From the NCBI RefSeq assembly GCF_019090165.1, contig NZ_JAHRIB010000056.1:26398-90397 (forward strand): a stretch of DNA of 64,000 bases, given 5' to 3'. This DNA is from Streptomyces sp. BV286. GTDB lineage: Bacteria; Actinomycetota; Actinomycetes; Streptomycetales; Streptomycetaceae. The position numbers and the translations under genes were made by a program. The notes beneath the pieces were generated by a model, which was not told where the DNA came from, did not search any database, and was given only the letters and a program-made list of their open reading frames with translations. This document shows positions 1-9,600 of this stretch, one piece after another; within the stretch, counting starts at the first letter, position 1; every line of letters begins with the position of its first letter.

Positions 1-1154
1 GTCGTCTCATGGCCGTGGTCGGGTGCCTCGACGATCAGTGTCTCCACCGAGTGGTACGGGATGCCCTCGGGGGAGAAGTAGCCGTTCGCCGGGTTGGTGA
101 TCTTCCCGTAGAGCTCCAGGAAGCGGGCGTCGTACTCCTTCGAGGCGGCGAGCTGGGTGACGGTGACCGCGGACTTGGCATGCCCGGTGGCCGTCGACTC
201 GAAGACGGCCGAACCGGTGCCCGAGGCGTTGGCGGTGACGGTCACCTTCTGTGCCGTGCTCCAGTTCGACGGGGTGAAGGTGAGTGACGCCCCGCCGGTG
301 ACGGACAGCCCCGTGTTGCCGCTCGCGCGAGCGGTCGTCACGGTCACGTTTGCCGAGGGCCGGGTCGAGAGCTTCACGTCGTACGTGCCCGTCTTGCCCT
401 GCTGGACGCCGAGTTGGGTCGGCGAGACGACCACGGCGGGACCGGAGGCGACCGTGATGCCGACCGGTGTGGACTCCGCCGACGCGCCGAGGCTGTCGTA
501 CGCCTTCGCGAGCAGCGAATGACTGCCCACGGTCAACCCAGTGGCCGAAAGCGTGTAGGGCGAGCTGGTGTCGGTGCCCAGCAGGGTCGTGTCGTCGTAG
601 AACTCGACCTTGCTGATCGTCGCGTTGTCCGCGGCGGCCGCGGTCGCCGCGAGCGGGACCGCGTCGCCCTGGGAGTAGACGGCGCCGGCCGCGGGGCTGG
701 TCAGCACGGTGATCGGCGGCTGGTGGGCGCCGGTGCAGGACGTGCCGTTGATCGCGAAGGAGGTGGGCGCCGCGTTGGCGCCGCTGTACGTGAACTGGGC
801 ACCGGTGGTGACGGCGGACCCGACCGCGATCGTCCCGTTCCAGGACGTGTTCTTCGCGGTGACCGTCTTCCCCGACTGCGACCAGGTGCCGTTCCAGCCG
901 TTGCTGAGCTTCTGGTTGCCCGCGTAGTCGTAGGTCAGGTCCCAGCCGCTGATCGCCTCCGTGCCGCGGTTGGTGAGGGTGAGCTCGGCGGTGAAGCCGG
1001 AGCCCCAGTCGTTCGTCTTGTAGTCGACGCTGCACTGAACTGCGGCTGCCTGCGCGGTGGTTGCGCCGGTCGCCAGTGTGGTCAACGGGAGGGCGAGGGC
1101 CGCCAGCGCGGCGGTCCACATCCGCCGCGCACGGCGTCTGCGTCTGGGTGCCAT
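1..1154 (-). CDS. GH48 cellulase precursor with CBM2 (3' end outside window)
   Basis: Secreted processive cellulase that releases cellobiose from crystalline cellulose. The ATG at 1154 is preceded by AAGGAG at good spacing. Residues 1-37 are a signal peptide with an Arg-rich n-region, and 38-140 form a CBM2 (starts [17 protein letters not shown]). Residues 143-235 look like a bacterial Ig-like domain ([20 protein letters not shown]), followed by a second beta-rich module to about 335. The catalytic domain then begins with [20 protein letters not shown] and [20 protein letters not shown], the conserved N-terminus of GH48. Only about 45 residues of that domain lie in the window. The gene is divergent from the GH6 gene at 2059 and faces the CebR box at 1215, so cellobiose-responsive control is likely. 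Family assignment is by motif recognition. Confidence 0.93.
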   Translation of the reverse strand, partial: MAPRRRRRARRMWTAALAALALPLTTLATGATTAQAAAVQCSVDYKTNDWGSGFTAELTLTNRGTEAISGWDLTYDYAGNQKLSNGWNGTWSQSGKTVTAKNTSWNGTIAVGSAVTTGAQFTYSGANAAPTSFAINGTSCTGAHQPPITVLTSPAAGAVYSQGDAVPLAATAAAADNATISKVEFYDDTTLLGTDTSSPYTLSATGLTVGSHSLLAKAYDSLGASAESTPVGITVASGPAVVVSPTQLGVQQGKTGTYDVKLSTRPSANVTVTTARASGNTGLSVTGGASLTFTPSNWSTAQKVTVTANASGTGSAVFESTATGHAKSAVTVTQLAASKEYDARFLELYGKITNPANGYFSPEGIPYHSVETLIVEAPDHGHET

Positions 1155-1214
1155 GTTCTGGTTCCTCTCCTTGCGGCTCGGAGATGGGGGGAGGAGCAAC
1201 AAGCCTTGAACCAG

Positions 1215-1228
1215 TGGGAGCGCTCCCA
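1215..1228. promoter_or_regulatory. CebR operator (perfect 14-bp palindrome)
   Basis: TGGGAGCGCTCCCA, the consensus operator of the LacI-family cellobiose/cellotriose repressor CebR in Streptomyces. It lies 61 bp upstream of the GH48 start and should control that gene, and possibly the divergent GH6 gene. No cebR gene is in the window. Confidence 0.93.
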
Positions 1229-1346
1229 TATTGGAGATGGGGGTGCAAGGGGTCAAGGTGCTTGAAGAGTCGAAATGATTCGATAGATCAACAGTGCGGC
1301 GCCTCTGTCCTTTGCCAACACTTGGCGCTACCTTCTTCCGCACCAG

Positions 1347-1360
1347 TGGGAGCGGTTCCA
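1347..1360. promoter_or_regulatory. Second, imperfect CebR box
   Basis: TGGGAGCGGTTCCA matches the CebR consensus at 12 of 14 positions. Its left half is perfect and its right half carries two mismatches. It lies 119 bp from the perfect box on the GH6 side of the divergent region, 699 bp upstream of the GH6 start. Confidence 0.72.
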
Positions 1361-2058
1361 TCAGTCGACGCGTCCGTAACGGCGCGCCCGAACTGCAAGG
1401 ACTCGCTCATGCGACACCCCCCGCGTTTACCTCTTTTAGTGGTCGGTGCAGCCGCACGCGTCCCCATGGGCACCGCGGTCGCGCCGGTCGTCACGGCTTC
1501 GGGAGCCGCTGCCGCCCGCACGGTGGAGTACTCCGTCACCGGTCGGCGGCACAGGGGCCTCCAGGGCGCCGCGAAACGCACCGACGCTCCAAGCGCACTG
1601 GTCCCACGGCCGGTGCACCGGCACCTCGTCGGGCTGCTCCGACGTGCGCGCCGGCTGCCAGAAGCCGATGTCCGGCATGCGGTACGCACCGTCCTGCCGG
1701 GCCTCGGCCGTGAGCACCTCCGAGGGCACGACCGTCGTCCTCGGCCTGTTCGGCGAGCCCTCCACCACCGCGACAGCTGCGCCACGGAGAGCTGCTGGAA
1801 CTCCATGCCCGCCCCGGTGGCCGCCCGAGTACCGCATGTCGCGGGCGGCACCGGTGAGAACACCTGCGCGCATTCCTTCGTCGACCGCGGCACGACGTGG
1901 TCCGACACGCGCGCACCGACTGCCCCGGCCGGACCCGGAGCACCCGGGACCGCTGCTCCGGGCCGGCCCCGAACCACCCCCACGACGGCACTCCCACGTC
2001 GTTCGGCATCGGGCCGCGTGACCCTCAGCGCGCCCTCGACGGATAGGACACCCCGCAC
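1361..2058. other. Long GH6 leader or degenerate gene; no convincing CDS
   Basis: This is about 700 bp between the second CebR box and the GH6 start. A plus-strand frame from the ATG at 1410 begins like a signal peptide (LPLLVVGAAARVPMG, then a run of Ala). It then turns Arg/Pro-rich and loses normal Streptomyces codon bias. Fragments with plausible coding character occur in different frames. The likeliest reading is a frameshifted remnant of a secreted protein, or an untranslated leader. I recognise no family. Confidence 0.35.
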
Positions 2059-3774
2059 ATGAGCCGTACCAGAACAGCACTTCTCGCGGCGATGGCGCTG
2101 GTCGCCGGGACCGCGGGCGCCGCCGTCGCGGCGATACCGGCGGACGTCGGCGCGGCCGCCGTCCCCTGCACCGTGGACTACAAGGTGCAGAACCAGTGGG
2201 ACACCGGCTTCACCACCTCGGTGACCGTGACCAACAACAGCGCGGCCAAGTCGAGTTGGGCCGTGAAGTGGTCGTACGCCGGAAACCAGAAGATCACCAG
2301 CGGCTGGAACGCGAAGCTCAGCCAGAGCGGCACGGCCGTCACCGCGGCCAACGAGAGCTACAACGGCACCCTCGCGACCGGGAGTTCCGTCAGCTTCGGG
2401 TTCAACGGCACCTACAGCGGCACCAACGCGCTGCCCACGGCCTTCACCCTCGACGGTGTGACCTGCAACGTCGACGACGGAGGCTCCGGCCCCGGGCCCA
2501 CGGACCCGCCGCCCGGACCGGGCAACAAGGTGGACAACCCGTACTCCGGCGCCAAGGTGTACGTGAACCCGGAGTGGAAGGCGAAGGCCACCGCCGAAGC
2601 CGGCGGCAGCCGGATCGCCAGCCAGCCGACCGGGGTGTGGCTCGACCGGACCGCCGCGATCAACGGCGTGAACGGCGGCATGGGCCTGCGTGCCCACCTG
2701 GACGCGGCACTGGCGCAGAAGGGCTCCGGCGAACTGGTCGTCCAGCTGGTGATCTACAACCTGCCCGGCCGTGACTGTGCGGCCCTGGCGTCGAACGGCG
2801 AGCTCGGCCCGACGGAGATCGACAAGTACAAGACCCAGTACATCGACCCGATCGCGGCGATCCTCAAGGACACCAAGTACGCGGGCCTGCGGATCGTCAC
2901 GACCGTCGAGATCGACTCACTGCCGAACCTCGTCACGAACGTCTCACCCCGTGCCACCGCCACCGCGAACTGCGACACGATGAAGGCGAACGGCAACTAC
3001 ATCAAGGGCGTCGGCTACGCGCTGAACAAGCTCGGCGACGCGCCCAACGTCTACAACTACGTGGACGCCGGACACCACGGCTGGCTCGGCTGGGACGACA
3101 ACTTCGCCCCGTCCGCCGACCTGTTCAAGCAGGCGGCCACCGCCGAGGGCGCGACCGTCGCGGACGTGCACGGGTTCATCGTGAACACCGCCAACTACAG
3201 CGCCACGAAGGAGAACCACTTCACGGTCAACGACTCCGTGGGCGGTGCCTCGGTCCGTACGTCGAAGTGGATCGACTGGAACCGGTACGTCGACGAGCAG
3301 TCCTACGCGCAGGCCATGCGCAACCAGCTGGTCTCGATCGGCTTCCCCTCCGGGCTCGGCATGCTGATCGACACCTCCCGCAACGGATGGGGCGGCACGG
3401 CCCGGCCCACCGGTCCCGGGGCGACGACCACCGTGGACACCTACGTCGACGGAGGCCGCTTCGACCGGCGCCTCAACACCGGCAACTGGTGCAACCAGTC
3501 GGGCGCCGGCCTCGGCGAACGGCCGCAGGCGTCGCCGGCCGCCGGCATCGACGCGTACGTGTGGATGAAGCCCCCGGGTGAGTCGGACGGCTCCAGCACC
3601 GCCATCCCGAACGACGAGGGCAAGGGCTTCGACCGGATGTGCGACCCCACGTACACCGGCAACCCGCGGAACAACAACAACATGTCGGGTGCGCTGGGGA
3701 ACGCGCCCCTGGCCGGGCACTGGTTCTCGGCGCAGTTCCAGGAGCTCATGAAGAACGCGTACCCGGCACTGTGA
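2059..3774 (+). CDS. GH6 exo-cellobiohydrolase precursor with N-terminal CBM2
   Basis: Secreted cellulase (571 aa). GH6 enzymes act from the non-reducing end of cellulose and complement the reducing-end GH48 enzyme encoded divergently. Residues 1-34 are a signal peptide, about 35-137 a CBM2 (VPCTVDYKVQNQWDTGF), and 138-155 a Gly/Pro/Thr linker. The rest is the GH6 domain. VIYNLPGRDCAALASNG matches the family signature carrying the catalytic Asp, and TTVEIDSLPN corresponds to the second signature, with Ile where many members have Pro in E-P-D. Long loops and the C-terminal WMKPPGESDGSS segment are typical of exo-acting bacterial members. The ATG at 2059 has only a weak Shine-Dalgarno, but it is the only start giving a signal peptide followed directly by CBM2. 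Confidence 0.93.
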   Translation: MSRTRTALLAAMALVAGTAGAAVAAIPADVGAAAVPCTVDYKVQNQWDTGFTTSVTVTNNSAAKSSWAVKWSYAGNQKITSGWNAKLSQSGTAVTAANESYNGTLATGSSVSFGFNGTYSGTNALPTAFTLDGVTCNVDDGGSGPGPTDPPPGPGNKVDNPYSGAKVYVNPEWKAKATAEAGGSRIASQPTGVWLDRTAAINGVNGGMGLRAHLDAALAQKGSGELVVQLVIYNLPGRDCAALASNGELGPTEIDKYKTQYIDPIAAILKDTKYAGLRIVTTVEIDSLPNLVTNVSPRATATANCDTMKANGNYIKGVGYALNKLGDAPNVYNYVDAGHHGWLGWDDNFAPSADLFKQAATAEGATVADVHGFIVNTANYSATKENHFTVNDSVGGASVRTSKWIDWNRYVDEQSYAQAMRNQLVSIGFPSGLGMLIDTSRNGWGGTARPTGPGATTTVDTYVDGGRFDRRLNTGNWCNQSGAGLGERPQASPAAGIDAYVWMKPPGESDGSSTAIPNDEGKGFDRMCDPTYTGNPRNNNNMSGALGNAPLAGHWFSAQFQELMKNAYPAL

Positions 3775-3869
3775 CGCTCCGCCCGCGCCGGGTCACCTCG
3801 GCTGCGGGTCCGTCCGCCGGCTGAGTGCGGCCGGTCGTGGCCACGCGGCGCGGCCGCACGATGCGAGAG

Positions 3870-3898
3870 CCCCGCGCCCCTCCAAGAGGGGCGCGGGG
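3870..3898. terminator. Terminator hairpin after GH6
   Basis: A 12-bp perfect inverted repeat, CCCCGCGCCCCT (3870-3881) and AGGGGCGCGGGG (3887-3898), with a 5-nt loop, followed by AACTCTTT. It lies 96 bp after the GH6 stop and before the methyltransferase gene. Confidence 0.75.
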
Positions 3899-3984
3899 AA
3901 CTCTTTGCTGTTTCCGCAAGGCGAGTAGCTGTTTCGGGGAAGGCGGAGCACGCTGGCCGTATCCCGAACGAGAGGCTCGCAGCC

Positions 3985-4896
3985 ATGACGCACGACCACG
4001 GAAACGACCAGAACCACAGCCACGAGCACAGCCACAGCCACGGCCACGGCCACACCCACATCGACTTCGCCGAGATGCTGCCGATGCTGGAGCAGGAGGC
4101 CGAACTCTTCACCCCGCTCTACACGCAGGCGACTGCCTGGCTGCGGGAGTTGCGTCCCGATCCGGAGATGATCGTGGACGCGGGCAGTGGCCCCGGGGTC
4201 ATCTCCTGTCTGCTCGCCGACACGTTCCCGAAGGCCAGGGTCGTCGCCGTGGACGGTGCCGCGCCCCTTCTGGAGGCGGCCCGGGCCCGGGCCGCCCGCC
4301 TCGGGATCGACGACCGTTTCAGCACGCTGGAGGCCGAACTCGGCGACGGGCTCGGCGACCTGGAGTACCCCGCCGACCTCCTGTGGGCGAGCAGGTCCCT
4401 GCACCACGTCGGCGACCAGCGGGGCGCCCTCGCCGGTTTCGTCGACCGGCTCGCGCCCGGTGGGACCCTCGCCCTGCTGGAGGGCGGCCTGCCCTCGCGC
4501 TACCTCCCACGCGACATCGGCATCGGCCGCCCCGGTCTGCAGGCCCGCGTGGACGCGGTCGAGCAGGAGTGGTTCGCGCGGATGCGGGCCGACCTGCCCG
4601 GTGCCGTCGTCGAGGACGTCGAGGACTGGCCGGCCCTGCTGACCGCGGTCGGGCTGCGCCACACCGGGACGCGTACCTTCCTGCTCGACCTCCCGGCCCC
4701 CGTCTCCGACGAGGCCCGTGCGTTCGTCGCCACGAGTCTCACCCACCGCCGGGAGGGCCTCGCCGAAGGACTCGAAGCCGACGACCTCGCCACCCTCGAC
4801 CGGCTCCTCGACCCGGACGACCGGGCAAGCGTGTTCCACCGCCCGGACGTGTTCGTGCTCACGGCGCTGACGGTGTACGTCGGCGTGAAGCCCTAG
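3985..4896 (+). CDS. Class I SAM-dependent methyltransferase with His-rich N-terminus
   Basis: A 303-residue protein. After a histidine-rich leader it has a Rossmann methyltransferase fold. Motif I is VDAGSGPGV (residues 64-72), followed by VVAVDGAAPLLEAAR (motif II) and LLWASRSLHHVGD (motif IV region), then a C-terminal substrate domain. Ten of the first 25 residues are His, alternating with Ser, Gly, Glu or Asp, like the metal-binding leaders of nickel or zinc proteins. Substrate is unknown. The start ATG follows GAGAGGC, and a strong hairpin isolates the gene from GH6 upstream. The His leader might bind metal, but nothing nearby concerns metal homeostasis. Confidence 0.82.
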   Translation: MTHDHGNDQNHSHEHSHSHGHGHTHIDFAEMLPMLEQEAELFTPLYTQATAWLRELRPDPEMIVDAGSGPGVISCLLADTFPKARVVAVDGAAPLLEAARARAARLGIDDRFSTLEAELGDGLGDLEYPADLLWASRSLHHVGDQRGALAGFVDRLAPGGTLALLEGGLPSRYLPRDIGIGRPGLQARVDAVEQEWFARMRADLPGAVVEDVEDWPALLTAVGLRHTGTRTFLLDLPAPVSDEARAFVATSLTHRREGLAEGLEADDLATLDRLLDPDDRASVFHRPDVFVLTALTVYVGVKP

Positions 4897-4900
4897 CCTC

Positions 4901-4961
4901 GCCGGGCCGGGCCGGGCCGGGCCGGGGCGAGGGCGCCGGCCCGTGGTCGTGGTCGTGGTCG
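4901..4961. repeat. GCCGG pentamer array and GTGGTC hexamer array
   Basis: The gap between the convergent methyltransferase and glycosyltransferase genes holds five perfect tandem copies of GCCGG (4901-4925). After a short GC spacer come three copies of GTGGTC (about 4943-4960). These are simple slippage-prone repeats with no recognised function. The GC-rich run may help termination. Confidence 0.7.
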
Positions 4962-4973
4962 TGCCTGTGACCC

Positions 4974-6530
4974 TTAGCAGTGGCCCGGGCGTGCGTATGC
5001 CGTGACCCGGGCTCCGTGCACCGCGCGGGTGGCGCACTCCTCGAAGTGGGTCCTGAGCACGTCCCGTTTCATCGTTTCCCCCGCGAAGGCGTCCAGCGGT
5101 TGGCCGGCCGGATCGCGGACCGTGACGATCCGGGTGGCGGCGATCATGCGGGTCCGGACGGCGGAAGGGGACACCTCTGTGCCGTACAGGGTGCGGGAGG
5201 CGTGCGGTCCGCGGTCGAGCGCCAGGTCCCGTAGGTCCGCGACGGCCCGCGGATACGGCAGGGACCACACGCGGCGGCGCAGCGGCATGTAGAGGATGCC
5301 GTCCCCGGGCCCGCTCATCTCCTGGACCGTGCGGGCGACGGCGGTGACGTCGTCGACGCGGCTCGCGGAGTCACGCAGGTGCAGGGCGCCGGGGATCAGG
5401 GCGAGGACGGTCGCCACCACCGCGACCCGTGTCCACCCCGCCCGGCCGGCCCGGTGCAGCGCGGCACCGACCAGCAGGGCCGCCCCGGCGTTGCCGAAGA
5501 GGACGTAACGGGCCACGTACAGCGGCTGGAGCAACGACATCAGCATGAGCACGGCCGTGGGCGCGACCAGGAGGGAGAGCGCGGCCGTCCTGAGATCCAC
5601 GGCCCTGCCGGTGCCCTGCGGCAGGACGCGTGCGCAGACCATGCCGAGGGCCGCCAAGCCCGCGAACGTGACGTACGAGACGACGTCGAAGCCGATCCAC
5701 CCGACCTGCTGCGACTGGCCCGTGCTCAGCACCGCGACGGGCGCGAGCCCGACGACCACGCAGGCCGCGGTCACCGCCCAGCGGCGCCGGACCGCGCGCG
5801 GGACGGCGATCGCGTGCGCGGCCAGCGCGAGGACCGCGAACTCGTGCAGCAGACAGGCCGCGAGCATCAGCGCGCCGTAGCCGGCCCAGGACCTGGAGCG
5901 CCGCACGGCCACCGCCCCCACCAGCGCGTACGTGGCCCACACGACCAGCGCGCACACGAGTGCGTACGAACGGCCCTCCTGGGCGTACTCCTGCACGGGC
6001 GGCAGGAGGGCGAAGACGAACCCCGCCAGGAGCCCCGCCTGCGGGCACGCGAGCCGGTGCCCGAGCCGGACCACGCCCGCCGTGGCCACCGCGGTGGCCA
6101 GGACCGACGGCAGCCGCATGACGAGGAGCGGATCGGCGTCGCCGAACAGGGCGTAGAGGGCGTGCAGGAGGAGGTAGTACGCCCCGTGCACCGCGTCGGC
6201 GTCGGCGAGTGTGCCCCACAGGTCGGGCAGGCTCCGGTGTGCCATGTCGTACGTGACCGCCTCGTCCCGCCACAGCGAGCCGCCCCGGCGGACACCCCAC
6301 AGACCCAGGGCGAGGGTGAGGAGGACGGGCAGCAGGGACAGGAGCGGGCCGGGGCGCCGAGGGGTGACGCCCGCCGCACGCACGGCCGTTGTGGGGGAGG
6401 CGCGGACGGACTGGACGGTGGCGATGACGGTCTCCCGGGTGTGGGCGTCGCCGGCGGGGTGACGACGGAAGGACTCAGAAATGCCGAGTCCAGCCGCCGG
6501 AGGATTGATGCGCAGGCCCGTTCTGGGCAC
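4974..6530 (-). CDS. GT-C fold (GT39/ArnT-like) integral membrane glycosyltransferase
   Basis: Predicted polytopic membrane glycosyltransferase using a polyprenyl-phosphate-linked sugar. After a hydrophilic N-terminus the first helix is LLSLLPVLLTLALGLWGV. The next extracytoplasmic loop carries GGSLWRDEAVTYDMAHRS, the W-R-D-E motif with acidic catalytic residues typical of GT39/ArnT-like enzymes. About ten further hydrophobic segments follow, then a C-terminal soluble region of about 150 residues. Acceptor unknown. The start is uncertain: the GTG at 6530 has a poor ribosome site, and an internal GTG about 40 codons later would remove an unconserved leader. The gene is divergent from the STAND ATPase gene at 6635. 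Confidence 0.78.
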   Translation of the reverse strand: MPRTGLRINPPAAGLGISESFRRHPAGDAHTRETVIATVQSVRASPTTAVRAAGVTPRRPGPLLSLLPVLLTLALGLWGVRRGGSLWRDEAVTYDMAHRSLPDLWGTLADADAVHGAYYLLLHALYALFGDADPLLVMRLPSVLATAVATAGVVRLGHRLACPQAGLLAGFVFALLPPVQEYAQEGRSYALVCALVVWATYALVGAVAVRRSRSWAGYGALMLAACLLHEFAVLALAAHAIAVPRAVRRRWAVTAACVVVGLAPVAVLSTGQSQQVGWIGFDVVSYVTFAGLAALGMVCARVLPQGTGRAVDLRTAALSLLVAPTAVLMLMSLLQPLYVARYVLFGNAGAALLVGAALHRAGRAGWTRVAVVATVLALIPGALHLRDSASRVDDVTAVARTVQEMSGPGDGILYMPLRRRVWSLPYPRAVADLRDLALDRGPHASRTLYGTEVSPSAVRTRMIAATRIVTVRDPAGQPLDAFAGETMKRDVLRTHFEECATRAVHGARVTAYARPGHC

Positions 6531-6634
6531 CTATCAATCCGGGGCCGGCCGTGGTCGGACGCGGACCGTCGCAGCGGCGGCGCTTGCTACCGTGCGGTGG
6601 GGGACGGTTGTGTCCGGGGACGGGGGAAACGCCT

Positions 6635-9600
6635 GTGGGACGCCGGGAGAAACCGCTGGACCCGGCCGCCGGGCCCGTGCAGCGCTTCGCGTACGAACTG
6701 CGCAAGCTCCGGGACGAGGCGGGCGCACCCACCTACCGGGACATGGCACGGAACGCCCCCTACTCCGCGCCGACCCTCTCCGCGGCGGCGTCCGGCGAGA
6801 AGCTGCCCTCCCTGCCCGTGCTCCTGGCCTACGTGACCGCGTGCGGCGGCGACTGGCACGCGTGGGAACGACGATGGGGCGAAACGCTCGCCGAGGAGGC
6901 CGATGCCCGGCCCCCGGAGGGCGGCGACTCGCCCTATCCGGGACTGGCCCGCTTCGAGGCGGACGACCGGTACGCGTTCCACGGGCGTGACGAGCTGGTC
7001 GCGGAACTCCTCGAACTGACGGGCAGGCGACGCATCCTGGCCGTCATCGGTGCCTCCGGCAGCGGCAAGTCGTCGTTGCTGCGCGCCGGACTCGTCCCCG
7101 CTCTGCGGGCGTCCGGCGAGGGGATCGCCGCCATCCGGATCCTCACCCCCGGCGACCGCCCGGACCGCACCCACCGGGCCCTCTTCACCCCGCACGCCAC
7201 CGACGCGCCCGCGGCTGGTGAGGTACCCGGGGACACGCTCCTCGTGGTCGACCAGTTCGAGGAGGTGTTCTCGCTCTGCCGCGACCCCGCCGAACGGGCC
7301 GCGTTCCTCGGCCGCCTGCTCACCGCACGGGACCCGGACAGCCGACTGCGCGTGATCGTGGCCGTCCGAGCCGACTTCTACGGACGCTGCGCCGAGCACG
7401 GCCCGCTGGCGGAAGCGTTCTCCGACGCGAACTTCCTCGTCGGCCCCATGCCGGCCGACCGCCTGCGCGAGGCGATCGTCCGGCCCGCCTCCGACGCCCG
7501 GCTCGTCGTCGAACGCGCCCTGACCGCGCGGATCACGGCCGATGTGGCGGGTGAGCCGGGTGGCCTGCCGCTGATGGCGCACGCGCTGCGTGAGGTGTGG
7601 CGACGGCGCTCGGGCAAGACGCTCACCGAGGCCGCGTACGACGCGATCGGGGGCGTACGCGGCGCTGTCGCCCACACGGCGGAAGAGGTCCACGGGACCT
7701 TCACGCCCGCCGAAGCCGGCGCCGCCCGGGCTCTGTTGCTGCGCATGGTGTCGCCCGGAGACGGCACCTGCGACACCCGCCGCCCGGTCGAGCGTGCCGA
7801 ACTCGCCGCCGATCCCGCCACCGAGCGGGTGCTCGAACGCCTGGTCCGCGCCCGCCTGCTGACGGTCGACGGCACGGTCGTCGACCTCGCCCACGAGGCG
7901 CTCATCGACGGCTGGCCCAGGCTGAAGGGCTGGATCGACGAGGACCGGGAACGGCTGCGGCTGCACCGGCGGCTGACCGAGTCGGCCCAGGCCTGGACCG
8001 AACTCGCCCGAGATCCTGGGGCGTTGTACCGCGGCACCCGGCTCACCGCGGCCCGCGAGACATTCACCGACCTCTCGGCGCTGAGCCCGTCGGAGCGCGA
8101 CTTCCTGACCGCGAGCGTCGACTCGTACGAGCGAGGGGTGCGTGCGGCCACGCGTACCGCACGGCGGCTGCGGGCCCTCACGGCCGCGCTGGCGGCGCTG
8201 CTGTGTGCCGCCCTCGTCGCCGGGGTGGCCGCCTGGCGGCAGAGCGACACGAACGCCCGGCAGCGCGACGAGGCCGAGGCCCGCCGGATCGCCGCCGTGG
8301 CGGGGGAGTTGCGCACGTCCGATCCGCGTACCGCGATGCGGCTGTCCGTCGTGGCCTGGCGGATCGCCGATGTGCCGGAGACCCGGGCGGCCGTGCGGGC
8401 GGCCGCCGGTCAGCGTGAGGAGACGACGTACACCCCACCCGACGACCTGGCCCGGAACGCGCCCTCGTGGCTTAGCGGGGACGGCCGCCTGCTGACCACG
8501 GTGTCGCACGACCGGGTGAGGCAGTGGGACGTGCGCGCGGAGCGCGAGGCCCGGTCGGTGCGGGTCCCCGGCATCTCCGAGGGTGTCACCGACGTGTCCG
8601 GGGACGGACGGTGGATCGCCTACCACACCGGAAAAGGCATCTCCGTGCGGGACTTGGCGGGCCGGACGGTGCGGCACCTGCCGACCGGCGACCGGCGTGA
8701 CGACGACGCGGCGTTCTCACCGAGCGGCCGCCTCCTCGTCGACAAGCGGCACATGGGCCGGGACCGCGCCCGCATCCAGGTGTGGGACGTGCGGAGCAGC
8801 AAGCGCCTCCTCACGTACGGGCGTGCGGAGGACGGCGGCCACATGCCGGTGGTGAGCCCGGACGACCGGCTGGTCGCCTGGTGCATCCGGCCCAGGGCGA
8901 GACTGGAGATGTACGACATCGCCGACGGCCGCCGTGTGACGCCCAACTGGCCGCGCGGCACGGAGCGGCGTCTCTGCGGACCCGCAGGGGACGAGTTCGG
9001 GTTCACGCCCGACGGCAGGGCCGTGGCCGTCGTGAACACGGACGGTGTCCACACCTGGGACTTCCGCGCGGGACGTGAGCGCGCTCCCCTGCCGCTGAAC
9101 GGCCTCGGGCAGACGGCCGTGCGCTTCGACACCGCGGGGGACCACGCCCTGACCTGGTCCGGCGGCCGCTTCGCGGTCTGGCGCACGGACAGCCCCGACC
9201 AGCCGATCATCACCTTCCCCGTCCCCAACCGCACCGTCAGTGAATACCGGCTCGACACCCAGGACGCGGTGCTGCGGTACCGCGAAGGCGGGCAGACGAA
9301 CAGCATCCGTACGTTCTCGCTCACAGGCCTCGTCGGCGAGGTGACATGGCGGCGGAAGCCGCTCACCCACGCGGTGTTCGACCAGGGCGGACGGGCGATC
9401 CCGTCCCCCGGGCCGCCGTACATGGCCCGGGCCGTGGACCGTGACGGCACGCTCTTCACCGCCGTCAACACCGCCGGCGGCCTCGAGGTCCGGCGCAGGG
9501 GCGACCGGCCCGGAACCTGGACGGTGGGGACGCCGCAGACGGACGCGGTGGCCGTCGCTCCCACCGGACGCTTCGTCCTCGACGCGGACGGCGAACTGAT

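Noticed and set aside
3793..5268. A 491-codon minus-strand frame over the methyltransferase
   Set aside because: Arg/Pro/Gly-rich shadow overlapping a well-supported plus-strand gene.
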